In this document: in pieces, positions 1 to 7,048 of the stretch
How the letters are laid out: every line of letters begins with the position of its first letter
Position numbering within the stretch: position 1 is the stretch's first letter
Origin: Caldisericales bacterium
GTDB lineage: Bacteria; Caldisericota; Caldisericia; Caldisericales; Caldisericaceae
Direction of reading: 5' to 3'
Assembly: GCA_015485995.1 (NCBI GenBank)
Contig: WFSP01000008.1
Span: 1 to 19,758 of the forward strand
DNA length: 19,758 bases
Translations under genes and position numbers: made by a program
The notes under the pieces: model-generated
What the model was told of the DNA's origin: nothing
What the model saw: only the letters and a program-made list of their open reading frames with translations
The model's database searches: none

Positions 1-57
1 AACCCCCACTACATCACCCACCTGAAGGAAGGTGCCTTGTGGGGGAGAGGAGGATAA
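1..57 (+). CDS. Possible 3' end of an unidentified gene, cut by window edge
   Basis: Frame 1 of the plus strand is open from the window edge for 18 codons and ends with TAA at 55-57; the last residues read HLKEGALWGRGG. I do not recognise a family. The stretch is G+C rich (32 of 54 bases) whereas the rest of the window is A+T rich, which hints at a different origin. It would run convergently to rpsI. The same bases can fold into a nested hairpin (outer arms 3-9 and 39-45, inner arms 19-23 and 30-34), so it might instead be a structured RNA or the end of an insertion sequence. Eighteen codons are too few to be sure it is coding. Confidence 0.25.
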   Translation, partial: NPHYITHLKEGALWGRGG

Positions 58-142
58 GATTTATTCATATGTTTTCAACTACTACAGCTCGGACGGTCTT
101 TTCCTTTGAAATAAAACAATATGAATTAAGAATACTATAAAT
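58..142. other. Short A+T-rich intergenic stretch
   Basis: Between the possible plus-strand stop at 55-57 and the rpsI terminator I see no convincing gene, promoter or repeat. It is a convergent intergenic space if the left-edge reading frame is real. Confidence 0.5.
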
Positions 143-182
143 AAAAAACTCCCCCTCGTTTTTAGCAAAACAAGAGGGAGTT
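143..182 (-). terminator. Rho-independent terminator of rplM-rpsI
   Basis: On the minus strand, arms at 171-182 (AACTCCCTCTTG) and 147-158 (CGAGGGGGAGTT) pair over 12 bp including two G-U pairs, around a 12-base loop, and are followed by TTTTATTT. It lies 24 bases after the rpsI stop codon. The plus-strand side lacks a T run after the stem, so it should act mainly on leftward transcription. Confidence 0.9.
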
Positions 183-206
183 AAAAATAATGCAAAAAAT
201 TAACAG

Positions 207-599
207 TTAACGTTTACGATACTGACGTGCTTTTCTCGCTCTATGCAAGCCGTATTTTTTACGTTCTTTCTCTCTTGGATCTCTTGTTAGGAAACCTTCC
301 TTTTTAAGAGTAGAACGCAACGTTTCTTCATACTGGAGAAGTGCTCTTGCAATGCCATGCCTTATCGCCTCGGCTTGACCTCTAAAACCACCACCACTTA
401 CATTTACAAAAACATCGAATTTCCCATCTGTTTCTGTGGATTTAAGCGGGCCAAACATTTCAGAGACAACACTTTTTACCGCAAAATATTGATCAGCAGA
501 TTTTCCGTTTATTCTGATATTACCAGAGCCGGGTATAAGCCTTACTCTTGCCGTAGATCTTTTTCTTCTTCCAGTTGCTGCATACATTTCTTTAGCCAC
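207..599 (-). CDS. rpsI: 30S ribosomal protein S9
   Basis: S9 is a small-subunit protein of the 30S head whose C-terminal tail reaches the P-site tRNA. The 130-residue product has the usual length and shows the N-terminal [12 protein letters not shown] motif, the central [19 protein letters not shown] stretch, and the very basic tail ending QYRKR. The start is GTG at 597-599, with GGAGG six bases upstream. The upstream rplM stop forms TAAGGAGG with that ribosome-binding site, so the pair is probably translationally coupled. It is the last gene before the terminator at 143-182. Confidence 0.97.
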   Translation of the reverse strand: MAKEMYAATGRRKRSTARVRLIPGSGNIRINGKSADQYFAVKSVVSEMFGPLKSTETDGKFDVFVNVSGGGFRGQAEAIRHGIARALLQYEETLRSTLKKEGFLTRDPREKERKKYGLHRARKARQYRKR

Positions 600-610
600 T
601 TACAACCTCC

Positions 611-1039
611 TTATCCTACTTTTTCGGCCTTGATGCTTTCCGGATATTTATCATCAGCATAAACCCGAAGACCCTTAAACATTTTTCTTCCAAGTTTATT
701 CTTCGGAAGCATAAGTCTTACTGCATGTTGTATGGTATATTCGGGTTTAGAAGTTAGCATATCAGCAAGCACTGTCTTTTTCATATTACCTACATATCCT
801 GTATGTTTGTAATAAATCTTCTGCTGCAATTTTTTCCCTGTAGTTTTAACCTTTGCCGCATTGATAATAATAACGTTATCACCCATATTCACATGAGGGC
901 TAAAGGTGGGCTTATTCTTTCCTCTAAGTATCATAGCAACTTGCACGGCAACTCTACCAATAGATCTGCCCTGCGCATCAATTAGATACCACTTTTTATT
1001 CACATCTTTAGGGTTTACAAACTTCGTAATTCTCATCAT
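611..1039 (-). CDS. rplM: 50S ribosomal protein L13
   Basis: L13 is an early-assembling 23S rRNA-binding protein of the 50S subunit. The 142-residue product is full length. It carries the family motifs WYLIDAQGRSIGR near residue 20, RGKNKPTFSPHVNMGD near residue 40, and a GMLPKNKLGR-like motif (LMLPKNKLGRKMFKGLRVY) near residue 110. Two ATG codons lie in tandem (1037-1039 and 1034-1036) after AGGAGGAG; the first is used here. It pairs with rpsI as in nearly all bacteria and has its own promoter just upstream. L13 autoregulates its operon in some bacteria, but the predicted leader here is only about 46 bases and shows no evident structure. Confidence 0.97.
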   Translation of the reverse strand: MMRITKFVNPKDVNKKWYLIDAQGRSIGRVAVQVAMILRGKNKPTFSPHVNMGDNVIIINAAKVKTTGKKLQQKIYYKHTGYVGNMKKTVLADMLTSKPEYTIQHAVRLMLPKNKLGRKMFKGLRVYADDKYPESIKAEKVG

Positions 1040-1092
1040 ACAAACTCCTCCTATAAAAATTCTCTTTCAAAAATTTCATCTTTAACAGTAGA

Positions 1093-1120
1093 ATAATACC
1101 ATATTTTACATTTTAGTCAA
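1093..1120 (-). promoter_or_regulatory. Sigma-70-type promoter for rplM-rpsI
   Basis: On the minus strand, TTGACT (1115-1120) is followed after 16 bp by TATTAT (1093-1098), preceded by TGG, which is an extended -10 (TGGTATTAT). The predicted start near 1086 gives a leader of about 46 bases before the rplM start. No terminator separates it from the dehydrogenase gene ending at 1146, so read-through from upstream is also likely. Confidence 0.8.
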
Positions 1121-1145
1121 TAAAAGTAGACTATTAAATTAAAAT

Positions 1146-1916
1146 TTAATTTATTGCTCTGTTTGCTATAAACATAACGATTTTTACCGGCAAATGCTTG
1201 GCAAAAAACGCAAGAAATTTATTAAATTTTCCAGGCACTACAACCATATCTCCTTTGAACAAACCTTTTAACCCTTCCCTTGCAACAACTCGTGCGTCCA
1301 TCATACCGCCCGGATTGAACATTTTTGTACCTCTTGTTCCAGCCGTAACTCCGAAATTCGTGGCAGTAGGGCCAGGGCAAAGTACAGTAACAGTTACACC
1401 ACTATCCCTAAATTCATAGTGTACTGCCTCCGATAGACTTAACACGTACGATTTTGTCGCGGCATAAACTGAAAAATGCGGTAAAGACTGAAAGGCTGCC
1501 GTTGAAGATACATTAAGGATTTTGCCTTTTCCTTTCTTTACCATTCCATTTCCAAATAATCTAACAAGCGAAGTTACTGTAACTGTATTAAGAAAAATCA
1601 TTTTCTCATAAGTTTTCGCATCATACTGCAAAAAATTTCCAAACTTTCCAAAACCGGCATTGTTAATCAAAACATCAATAAAAATTTTTTGTTTTTGGAT
1701 AGTTTCAAGTAACAACTCAGCAGAGTTCATCACAGAAAGGTCCATAGCAATAACAATTGCCCTTACTCTGTATTTGTCTTGAATATCCTTTTTGATCTCC
1801 AACAATTTATCCTCACTGCGAGCTACCAATACAACATTGTACCCTTTCTCCGCAAGCAAATAAGTAAACTCTTTCCCCAAACCACTTGATGCTCCGGTCA
1901 CCAAAGCAAAGCTCAT
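1146..1916 (-). CDS. Short-chain dehydrogenase/reductase (SDR), substrate unknown
   Basis: A classical SDR of 256 residues: NAD(P)-dependent oxidoreductase with a Rossmann fold. Visible motifs are the cofactor loop TGASSGLG (7-14), Arg33 in VARSEDKL (suggesting NADPH preference), Asp59, NNAG (85-88), Asn110, catalytic Ser138, Tyr151 and Lys155 in YAATK, and the CPGP motif after it. The C-terminal ~25 residues are hydrophobic and basic, possibly membrane-associating. It resembles the DltE/COG0300 group, but the substrate cannot be read from sequence. It starts at ATG 1914-1916, overlapping the truA stop as ATGA, so it is coupled to truA. Its place between truA and rplM is unusual: these are normally adjacent. 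Confidence 0.9.
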   Translation of the reverse strand: MSFALVTGASSGLGKEFTYLLAEKGYNVVLVARSEDKLLEIKKDIQDKYRVRAIVIAMDLSVMNSAELLLETIQKQKIFIDVLINNAGFGKFGNFLQYDAKTYEKMIFLNTVTVTSLVRLFGNGMVKKGKGKILNVSSTAAFQSLPHFSVYAATKSYVLSLSEAVHYEFRDSGVTVTVLCPGPTATNFGVTAGTRGTKMFNPGGMMDARVVAREGLKGLFKGDMVVVPGKFNKFLAFFAKHLPVKIVMFIANRAIN

Positions 1917-2677
1917 ACAATCCTCCTTATAGCATTTTTATAAAAAATATCGACCAAAAAAAGCGGCTCAGGCGGTAAAACCTGACGAGTATATGGAGTT
2001 TCAGAAGTAAAAGGATTTACAATAAGCTTTTCCTCTATCTCACCAGTAGAAGCCTTTATGAGGTAATAAACCATTCTCCTAACCATATGGTAAAGAAATC
2101 TGTCTCCATAAAAATAAAGAATTTTTGCGAACGGCCTTTCAATTAACCCTATATCGAAAATATTGCATATATTGCTTCTTAAAGGTTGGGACCGATCCCT
2201 ATTCGCGAAAATAGAAAAATTGTGCTCCCCCTTTAAGCTGCTGGCAGCTAATTCAAAAAGCTGTTTGTTCATTTTCCCGTTATAGAAATATACGGAAGGC
2301 ATAAGAAACATTGCCCTTTCTCTGTTAGTGGAAAGCAAATAAGCGTAAAGCTTTCCTTTAACATTCTTCCTCGGATGAAAAAGAAGGTCCGTTTCAAAAA
2401 AATCCTTTACAAAAATGCCCGAACGAAACAGGATTGAGTTGATTTTATTTTTTGCCCTTTCTGTGTTCACGTCTTTTTCCAGATAGAAATTTACATATTG
2501 GTTAATTGCGTTTACACCCCTATCAGTTCTTGCGGCACCATTTGTTTTTATCGGATATTGCAAAATAAGGCCCAACGATTTTTCAATCTCTCCCTGCACC
2601 GTTTTTTCAGTAGATTGTTTTTGAAAACCATAAAAATTTTTTCCTATGTACTGAACATTCAAAACATAATTTTTCAT
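1913..2677 (-). CDS. truA: tRNA pseudouridine synthase A
   Basis: TruA isomerises uridines 38-40 in the tRNA anticodon arm to pseudouridine. The 254-residue product has the usual length and layout: YIGKNFYGFQKQ near residue 10 (the family's Y-G-x-x-F-x-G-x-Q motif), catalytic Asp52 in ARTDRGVNA, and FLYHMVRRMVYYL in the C-terminal half matching the FLxHMVRxMV motif. The catalytic motif differs from the common GRTDAGVHA at Ala/Arg and His/Asn positions, so this is a divergent member. ATG at 2675-2677 overlaps the ecfT stop (ATGA). Location downstream of ecfT matches the Bacillota arrangement. Confidence 0.9.
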   Translation of the reverse strand: MKNYVLNVQYIGKNFYGFQKQSTEKTVQGEIEKSLGLILQYPIKTNGAARTDRGVNAINQYVNFYLEKDVNTERAKNKINSILFRSGIFVKDFFETDLLFHPRKNVKGKLYAYLLSTNRERAMFLMPSVYFYNGKMNKQLFELAASSLKGEHNFSIFANRDRSQPLRSNICNIFDIGLIERPFAKILYFYGDRFLYHMVRRMVYYLIKASTGEIEEKLIVNPFTSETPYTRQVLPPEPLFLVDIFYKNAIRRIV

Positions 2678-3474
2678 ATATACTCCTTAACAAGAATTGA
2701 GGCTATTATAACAACAGCAGTAACGAAAACAGCGATGTAGTCCGGTATTTTTAGACGCATTTCTCTGTATTTTGTTCTCTTCGCCCCTATCACATAGCCA
2801 CGGGCTTCCATTGCAATAGCAAGTTTGTCCGCACGACTTAACGCATTCAACAAAAGCGGAAGAAGCAACGGCAAAAAACTCTTTGCACGTTTTATCAAGT
2901 TACCTCTGTTGAATTCGGTCCCACGCGATACTTGTGCCTTCATTATGCGGTCAGCCTCTTCAAAAAGAACAGGCACAAAACGCAAAGATATGGAAATCAT
3001 TAGAGAAACTTCTTCAGCAGGAAACCTAAAAATTTTAAGTGGAGATATTATAGTTTCAAATCCATCGGTAAGTTCTATATTGGACGTAGTAGATGTTAAT
3101 ACAAATGTAAAAAATGAAAGTAAAATAAGGCGAATTGAAATGTAAGTTGCAAGCTCAATTCCTTCCTTTGTAATTTTCAAAAAATGCCATTTATACAAAA
3201 CAATGCCAGGAGTAAAAAGAGCCTGAAAAAAGGCCGTAAAAACAAGTAAAAACAAAATCGGCCTTAATGAACGTACTACATATGAAAGCCGTGATTTAGA
3301 TAAAATGACAAGCAGAATAGCAAATATAGAAAGGATGAGGTATCCCGTAATTGTTTTTACAAAAAAAAGGAATATAACAAGTGTAAAAACAAGGATTATT
3401 TTAACACGAGGGTCAAGTTTATGCAGAATCGAATTAGAGTAATTGTACTGCCCTAACGCAAACTTGGATTGCAA
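2674..3474 (-). CDS. ecfT: ECF transporter transmembrane component EcfT
   Basis: EcfT is the membrane scaffold of energy-coupling-factor importers, linking the two ATPases to a substrate-binding S protein. The 266-residue product has hydrophobic segments near 26-58, 70-88, 110-127 and 246-262. It carries HKLDPRVK after the N terminus, SLRFVP at 163-168, and the two ATPase-coupling motifs QVSRG (181-185) and MEARG (222-226). The start is TTG at 3472-3474 with GGAGG nine bases upstream; no ATG lies nearby. The ribosome-binding site sits within the last codons of ecfA2. No S component is in the window, which fits a shared (group II) module. Confidence 0.93.
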   Translation of the reverse strand: MQSKFALGQYNYSNSILHKLDPRVKIILVFTLVIFLFFVKTITGYLILSIFAILLVILSKSRLSYVVRSLRPILFLLVFTAFFQALFTPGIVLYKWHFLKITKEGIELATYISIRLILLSFFTFVLTSTTSNIELTDGFETIISPLKIFRFPAEEVSLMISISLRFVPVLFEEADRIMKAQVSRGTEFNRGNLIKRAKSFLPLLLPLLLNALSRADKLAIAMEARGYVIGAKRTKYREMRLKIPDYIAVFVTAVVIIASILVKEYI

Positions 3475-3480
3475 TCTTTT

Positions 3481-4317
3481 CTACCTCCTCTCAGATAAAC
3501 TCAAAATCAGCTCGTCGGCAGTACGGCAAAATGGGAAGTTTTTATACTTTTCTCTTATACGCCACTGCAAACGGATAAGAAAAGGGACTTCAAGCCCTAC
3601 GGATTTAATGTTCTCTTTAGAAAAAAAGAAATCTTTTACTGCCCCATCAAACATCTTTACGCCGTTTTTCATTGCAATTACTCTATCCGCTACATTCAGT
3701 GCTTCACTCATATCATGAGTTACCAGTATAAGAGTCCTCCCTTTTTTATTCTCATTTCTGAGATAATGCATTAGGGATGTTTTAGCAGCAAAATCTAATC
3801 CCGAAGTAGGTTCATCTAAAACAATCATTTCAGGGTTTGAGGCAATGATACTGGCGATTGCAACGCGCCTTTTTTCTCCTCCACTCAAGTTAAACGGAGA
3901 ACGTTTACCTGTACTTTCCGGATCAAAGCCCATATTGCTTAAAGCTAAATATACCGTTTTTTTAAGCTCTTCCCCCTTAAAGCCAAAATTACGCGGGCCA
4001 AAAGCAACTTCCTCAAATACAGTTTCGGCAAAGAATTGTTCTTCCGGATATTGAAACACCAGGCCTATTGACTTTCTTACACGTTTCAAATCAGTACTTT
4101 TTAAGCTTACGTCTATTCCGTTAAAAAATACACTCCCTGAGTCAGGCTTAATCAATCCGTTAAAAAGCTGAATAAGTGTGGATTTACCAGAACCAACTTT
4201 TCCAACAATTGCAACTTTTTCGCCTCTACTTATTTTTAAAGAAACGTTTTTAACCGCAGCTTTCTGAAAAATGGTACCTACATCATAAGTTACTGAAACA
4301 TTTTTTAATTCTAACAT
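3481..4317 (-). CDS. ecfA2: ECF transporter ATP-binding protein EcfA2
   Basis: Second ATPase of the ECF importer, hydrolysing ATP on the cytoplasmic face of EcfT. In 278 residues it shows Walker A GKVGSGKST (39-47), Q-loop Gln89 in FQYPEEQFF, signature LSGGE (144-148), Walker B with catalytic Glu169 in VLDEPTSGLD, and the switch His201 in VTHD. The FQYPEEQ and AFGPRNFG wording matches the A2 subunit. ATG at 4315-4317 overlaps the ecfA1 stop (TAG, 4311-4313) by seven bases, indicating coupled translation and stoichiometric production with ecfA1. Confidence 0.93.
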   Translation of the reverse strand: MLELKNVSVTYDVGTIFQKAAVKNVSLKISRGEKVAIVGKVGSGKSTLIQLFNGLIKPDSGSVFFNGIDVSLKSTDLKRVRKSIGLVFQYPEEQFFAETVFEEVAFGPRNFGFKGEELKKTVYLALSNMGFDPESTGKRSPFNLSGGEKRRVAIASIIASNPEMIVLDEPTSGLDFAAKTSLMHYLRNENKKGRTLILVTHDMSEALNVADRVIAMKNGVKMFDGAVKDFFFSKENIKSVGLEVPFLIRLQWRIREKYKNFPFCRTADELILSLSERR

Positions 4318-5111
4318 ATCTTTTTAAAAATTTCTTCCTCGGAAACTATTATCTTGTCAAGTATACCAAACTGTTTCAGTTTGAAAGAGATATAAACAGG
4401 AAGAGGGACAGAAACACCAATAGAATTTAAAAATTGCTCATCCACAAGAACCTTCTCAGGTATCCCTTTTCTGACTATCTTACCTTTTAAAAGAAGAAGT
4501 ACTTTATCTGCAAGAAGTGCTTCCTCTGTTATATGCGTAATATATAAAACACCAATGTTGTTTTCTTTTGCAAACGAGTAAACAAAGCTCAAAATCTGTT
4601 TCCTTGCCACAGGATCGAGTAAGGCAGTAATCTCATCAAGTACTAAATAGTCAGGATGCATCACAAGTACAGCAGCTATTGCAGCCTTTTGCTTTTCTCC
4701 CCCAGATAGCATAGATGGGGATGAATGTAAATATTGCGCAATTCCTAAAGTTTCTGTTGCTTGTTCTATACGTTTTTTAGCTTCATCTCTGGAAATTGCC
4801 ATATTTTCAAGCCCGAAAGCTATGTCTTCTTCAACGGTAGCGCCCACAAATTGGTCATCTGGATTTTGAAAAACTAGTCCCACCCTGGATTTGAGTATTG
4901 AAGAGTATTCCCGAGAATTCAGGTTATCTACTAAAACGCTACCTTTTTGAGGTAAGAAAAGCCCGTCAGTTAAACGGGCTATCGTTGATTTTCCTGAGCC
5001 GTTGCTACCTATTAAGGCAACGAACTCACCTTTTTCAATTGTAAAGTTTAGATTCTCAACTGCCCAATCGTATTTATCGTAAGCAAAGTATACGTCAGTA
5101 AAACGAATCAT
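4311..5111 (-). CDS. ecfA1: ECF transporter ATP-binding protein EcfA1
   Basis: First ATPase of the ECF importer, which powers uptake of vitamins or metal ions through interchangeable S components. In 266 residues: Walker A GSNGSGKST (35-43), Q-loop Gln82 in FQNPDDQFVGATVEEDIAFG, signature LSGGE (135-139), Walker B with Glu160 in LVLDEITALLDP, and switch His193 in YITHITEEAL. The FQNPDDQF wording and position directly after rplQ match EcfA1 of Bacillota. Its ATG overlaps the rplQ stop as ATGA, so transporter synthesis is tied to ribosomal-protein translation. The DEIT/LLDP variation of the usual DEATAMLDP is mild. Confidence 0.93.
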   Translation of the reverse strand: MIRFTDVYFAYDKYDWAVENLNFTIEKGEFVALIGSNGSGKSTIARLTDGLFLPQKGSVLVDNLNSREYSSILKSRVGLVFQNPDDQFVGATVEEDIAFGLENMAISRDEAKKRIEQATETLGIAQYLHSSPSMLSGGEKQKAAIAAVLVMHPDYLVLDEITALLDPVARKQILSFVYSFAKENNIGVLYITHITEEALLADKVLLLLKGKIVRKGIPEKVLVDEQFLNSIGVSVPLPVYISFKLKQFGILDKIIVSEEEIFKKIC

Positions 5112-5464
5112 TCCTTAACAAATTCTAATATAACAATCCTTGCCCCATCTCCTCTACGTTGACCAAGTTTGAGAATTCTTGTATAACCGCCTTTTCTTTC
5201 TGCATAATCGTTTTTTGCCATTTCAAACAGTTTTTGTACAGCATCTTTTGTGAAAAGATAAGAAAAAGCCTTTTTCCTACTATTTAAATTGTCCTCTTTT
5301 GCCGTTGTTATAAGTTTTTCAACAATTTTTCTAACTTCCTTTGCTTTCGCTTCAGTCGTCTTTATACGCCCACTTGTGATAAGGGAAGTAGAAAGATTTC
5401 TTAAAACACTCCTCCTATATCCACTGTACATTCCTAATTTTCTCTGTCCTATCTTATGGTACAT
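5108..5464 (-). CDS. rplQ: 50S ribosomal protein L17
   Basis: L17 binds 23S rRNA near the polypeptide exit tunnel rim. The product is 118 residues, typical for bacteria, with the N-terminal signature around residues 8-33 (RKLGMYSGYRRSVLRNL then SLITSGRIKTTEAKAKEVRK) and the C-terminal YTRILKLGQRRGDGA motif. The start ATG at 5462-5464 lies seven bases after a GGAGG that overlaps the rpoA TAG stop (TAGGAGG). It closes the alpha-operon segment. The 3' end overlaps ecfA1 by four bases. Confidence 0.97.
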   Translation of the reverse strand: MYHKIGQRKLGMYSGYRRSVLRNLSTSLITSGRIKTTEAKAKEVRKIVEKLITTAKEDNLNSRKKAFSYLFTKDAVQKLFEMAKNDYAERKGGYTRILKLGQRRGDGARIVILEFVKE

Positions 5465-5473
5465 ATTAACCTC

Positions 5474-6394
5474 CTATTCCTTTAACTTCAAACTGAGCTT
5501 TTCTAATGATTCTTTTACTTTTTTAAGAGAGGTCTCCCCAAAATGCTTGAGTTTTAACAAATCAGCTTCGCTCTGCTCAAGCAAATCACCAACCGTGTTT
5601 ATATTGTTATTTTTCAAAGCATTCAAAGCACGTCTATCAACCTCAAGTTTCTCTATTTCCATCCCTTTAAACTCGTTCGAAACAGAATCCTCTTCACTGA
5701 CATCGGAAGATAACAATTCTCTGAAACGCGTAAGATAATTAATTCCTATGCCTACTGCCTCAGTAATTGCCTCATATGGAGTTTTATTCCCCTTAGTAAG
5801 AACACCAACAATTAATTTATCAAAGTTTACGGATTCCTCGAAACGCATCGGTTCCACATGAAAGTTAACTTTAAGCACGGGCGAGAAATATGCATCTATC
5901 GGGATAACAAGCTGAGAGAAGTGCTCTTCTTCAGCTATATCTTCTTCCAATTTATAACCTTCGCCGCGTTTTAGGTAAATTTCTCCACTAAGGTGAGCCT
6001 TTAAGGATGAAACAGTAGCAATATGTAAATCCGGGTTTAATATTTCAACCTCGCTACTGTGTTTCAGGTCTGAAGCTTTAAGCTCCTTTTCTCCCTTTAC
6101 ATCAAATGCAAGCTTTGCCTCGTCTGTCCCGTTCATCGCAACAACAAGTTTTTTTACATTTAGAATAATTTCCTCCACATCTTCCACAACTCCGTCAATT
6201 GTAGAGAATTCATGAACAACTCCGTCAATTGTAATACCGATAGGGGCAACTCCCTCAATAGAAGCAAGAAGAATACGCCTCAAAGCAGTTCCCAGAGTAA
6301 GCCCGTATCCACTTTCAAGGGGCCCGAAACTGTATTCTCCGTAATTGCCCTCTTCCTTTTCGACTGCAAATTTTATTGCGTCAAGTTTCCACAT
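5474..6394 (-). CDS. rpoA: DNA-directed RNA polymerase subunit alpha
   Basis: Alpha dimerises to nucleate RNA polymerase and contacts upstream promoter DNA and regulators. The 306-residue product has the N-terminal domain (SGYGLTLGTALRRILLAS near 28-45, HEFSTIDGVVEDVEEIILN near 62-80) and a C-terminal helix-hairpin-helix domain from about residue 250 (LEVDRRALNALK, then LKHFGETSLKKVKESL). It is slightly shorter than the usual ~315. The DNA-contacting Arg (255, equivalent to E. coli 265), Asn258, Gly286 and Ser289 are kept, but the equivalents of Asn294 and Lys298 are His284 and Thr288. An exact 18-base repeat (6186-6203, 6216-6233) encodes TIDGVV twice. It lies between rpsD and rplQ as in most bacteria. 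Confidence 0.97.
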   Translation of the reverse strand: MWKLDAIKFAVEKEEGNYGEYSFGPLESGYGLTLGTALRRILLASIEGVAPIGITIDGVVHEFSTIDGVVEDVEEIILNVKKLVVAMNGTDEAKLAFDVKGEKELKASDLKHSSEVEILNPDLHIATVSSLKAHLSGEIYLKRGEGYKLEEDIAEEEHFSQLVIPIDAYFSPVLKVNFHVEPMRFEESVNFDKLIVGVLTKGNKTPYEAITEAVGIGINYLTRFRELLSSDVSEEDSVSNEFKGMEIEKLEVDRRALNALKNNNINTVGDLLEQSEADLLKLKHFGETSLKKVKESLEKLSLKLKE

Positions 6395-6406
6395 TTATAT
6401 CACTTC

Positions 6407-7036
6407 CTACTTAGAGTAAAGCTCAACAATAAGTGTCGGGTTAATTCCAAGGGAAAGTTCAGGGATGTTCGGAATTTGCTTAACCATGCCACGGAAAGAC
6501 TCAGCATTCACTTCAAGCCAGGAAGGGACTGCTGGCGTGGATTCAATTGTTTCCTTTATCAAAGGAATTTGCCTGCTGCCTTCCTTAACCTCGATTACAT
6601 CATTTTCTTTAACGATGTAAGAAGGAATATTTACCTTATGGCCATTTACCGTAAAATGTCCGTGTAAAACAAGTTGCCTGGCCGCCCTCCGATTAGGTGC
6701 AAATCCCATACGGAAAACAGTATTGTCAATCCTTCTCTCCAAAAGTTCAAGAAGTTTATCACCTGTTGGTATTTCTTTCTGGCGTGAAGCTTTCTCAAAA
6801 TATTTCCTGAACTGCCTTTCAAGAACACCATACATTTTCCTAACTCTCTGTTTCTCCTGCAAATGAATTTTATAATCCGATGGTTTATTGTAATGTAAAG
6901 TAACCTGCTTTTGCCCTGGTAATCCTTTTCCACGCTCTAACGGACATTTCTTTGTATAGCATCTATCGCCTTTCAGGAAAAGCTTTTTACCATAAGCACG
7001 GCAAACTCTACATAAAGGATCTGTATATCTTGCCAC
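6407..7036 (-). CDS. rpsD: 30S ribosomal protein S4, zinc-binding form
   Basis: S4 is a primary 16S rRNA binder that nucleates the 5' domain and lines the mRNA entry channel. I place the start at GTG 7034-7036 (MARYTDPLC), giving 209 residues, because GGAGG ends six bases before it; an in-frame TTG at 7040-7042 would overlap that site. Cys9, Cys12, Cys26 and Cys31 form the C-X2-C-X13-C-X4-C zinc knuckle of the C+ form. The S4 RNA-binding domain follows (LLELLERRIDNTVFRMGFAPNRRAARQ and VNGHKVNIPSY). It sits between rpsK and rpoA, the conserved alpha-operon order. Confidence 0.97.
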   Translation of the reverse strand: MARYTDPLCRVCRAYGKKLFLKGDRCYTKKCPLERGKGLPGQKQVTLHYNKPSDYKIHLQEKQRVRKMYGVLERQFRKYFEKASRQKEIPTGDKLLELLERRIDNTVFRMGFAPNRRAARQLVLHGHFTVNGHKVNIPSYIVKENDVIEVKEGSRQIPLIKETIESTPAVPSWLEVNAESFRGMVKQIPNIPELSLGINPTLIVELYSK

Positions 7037-7048
7037 TTCCAACCTCCT

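Noticed and set aside
19..40. GAAGGAAGGTGCC, slightly reminiscent of the SRP RNA tip
   Set aside because: The asymmetric loop and flanking helix bases of SRP RNA domain IV are not present.
70..98. Plus strand GTTTTCAACTACTACAGCTC, resembling a CRISPR repeat edge
   Set aside because: Only one copy and no spacer periodicity in the window.
4350..4365. Internal TTGACA on the minus strand within ecfA1
   Set aside because: No suitable -10 hexamer at 16-18 bp, so not called a promoter.
5289..5738. 149-codon open frame on the plus strand
   Set aside because: Antisense to rplQ and rpoA with no supporting signals.
6212..6667. 151-codon open frame on the plus strand
   Set aside because: Antisense to rpoA and rpsD; composition is that of a shadow frame.
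6646..6933. 95-codon minus-strand open frame within rpsD
   Set aside because: Out of frame inside the clear S4 gene; no independent start signals.
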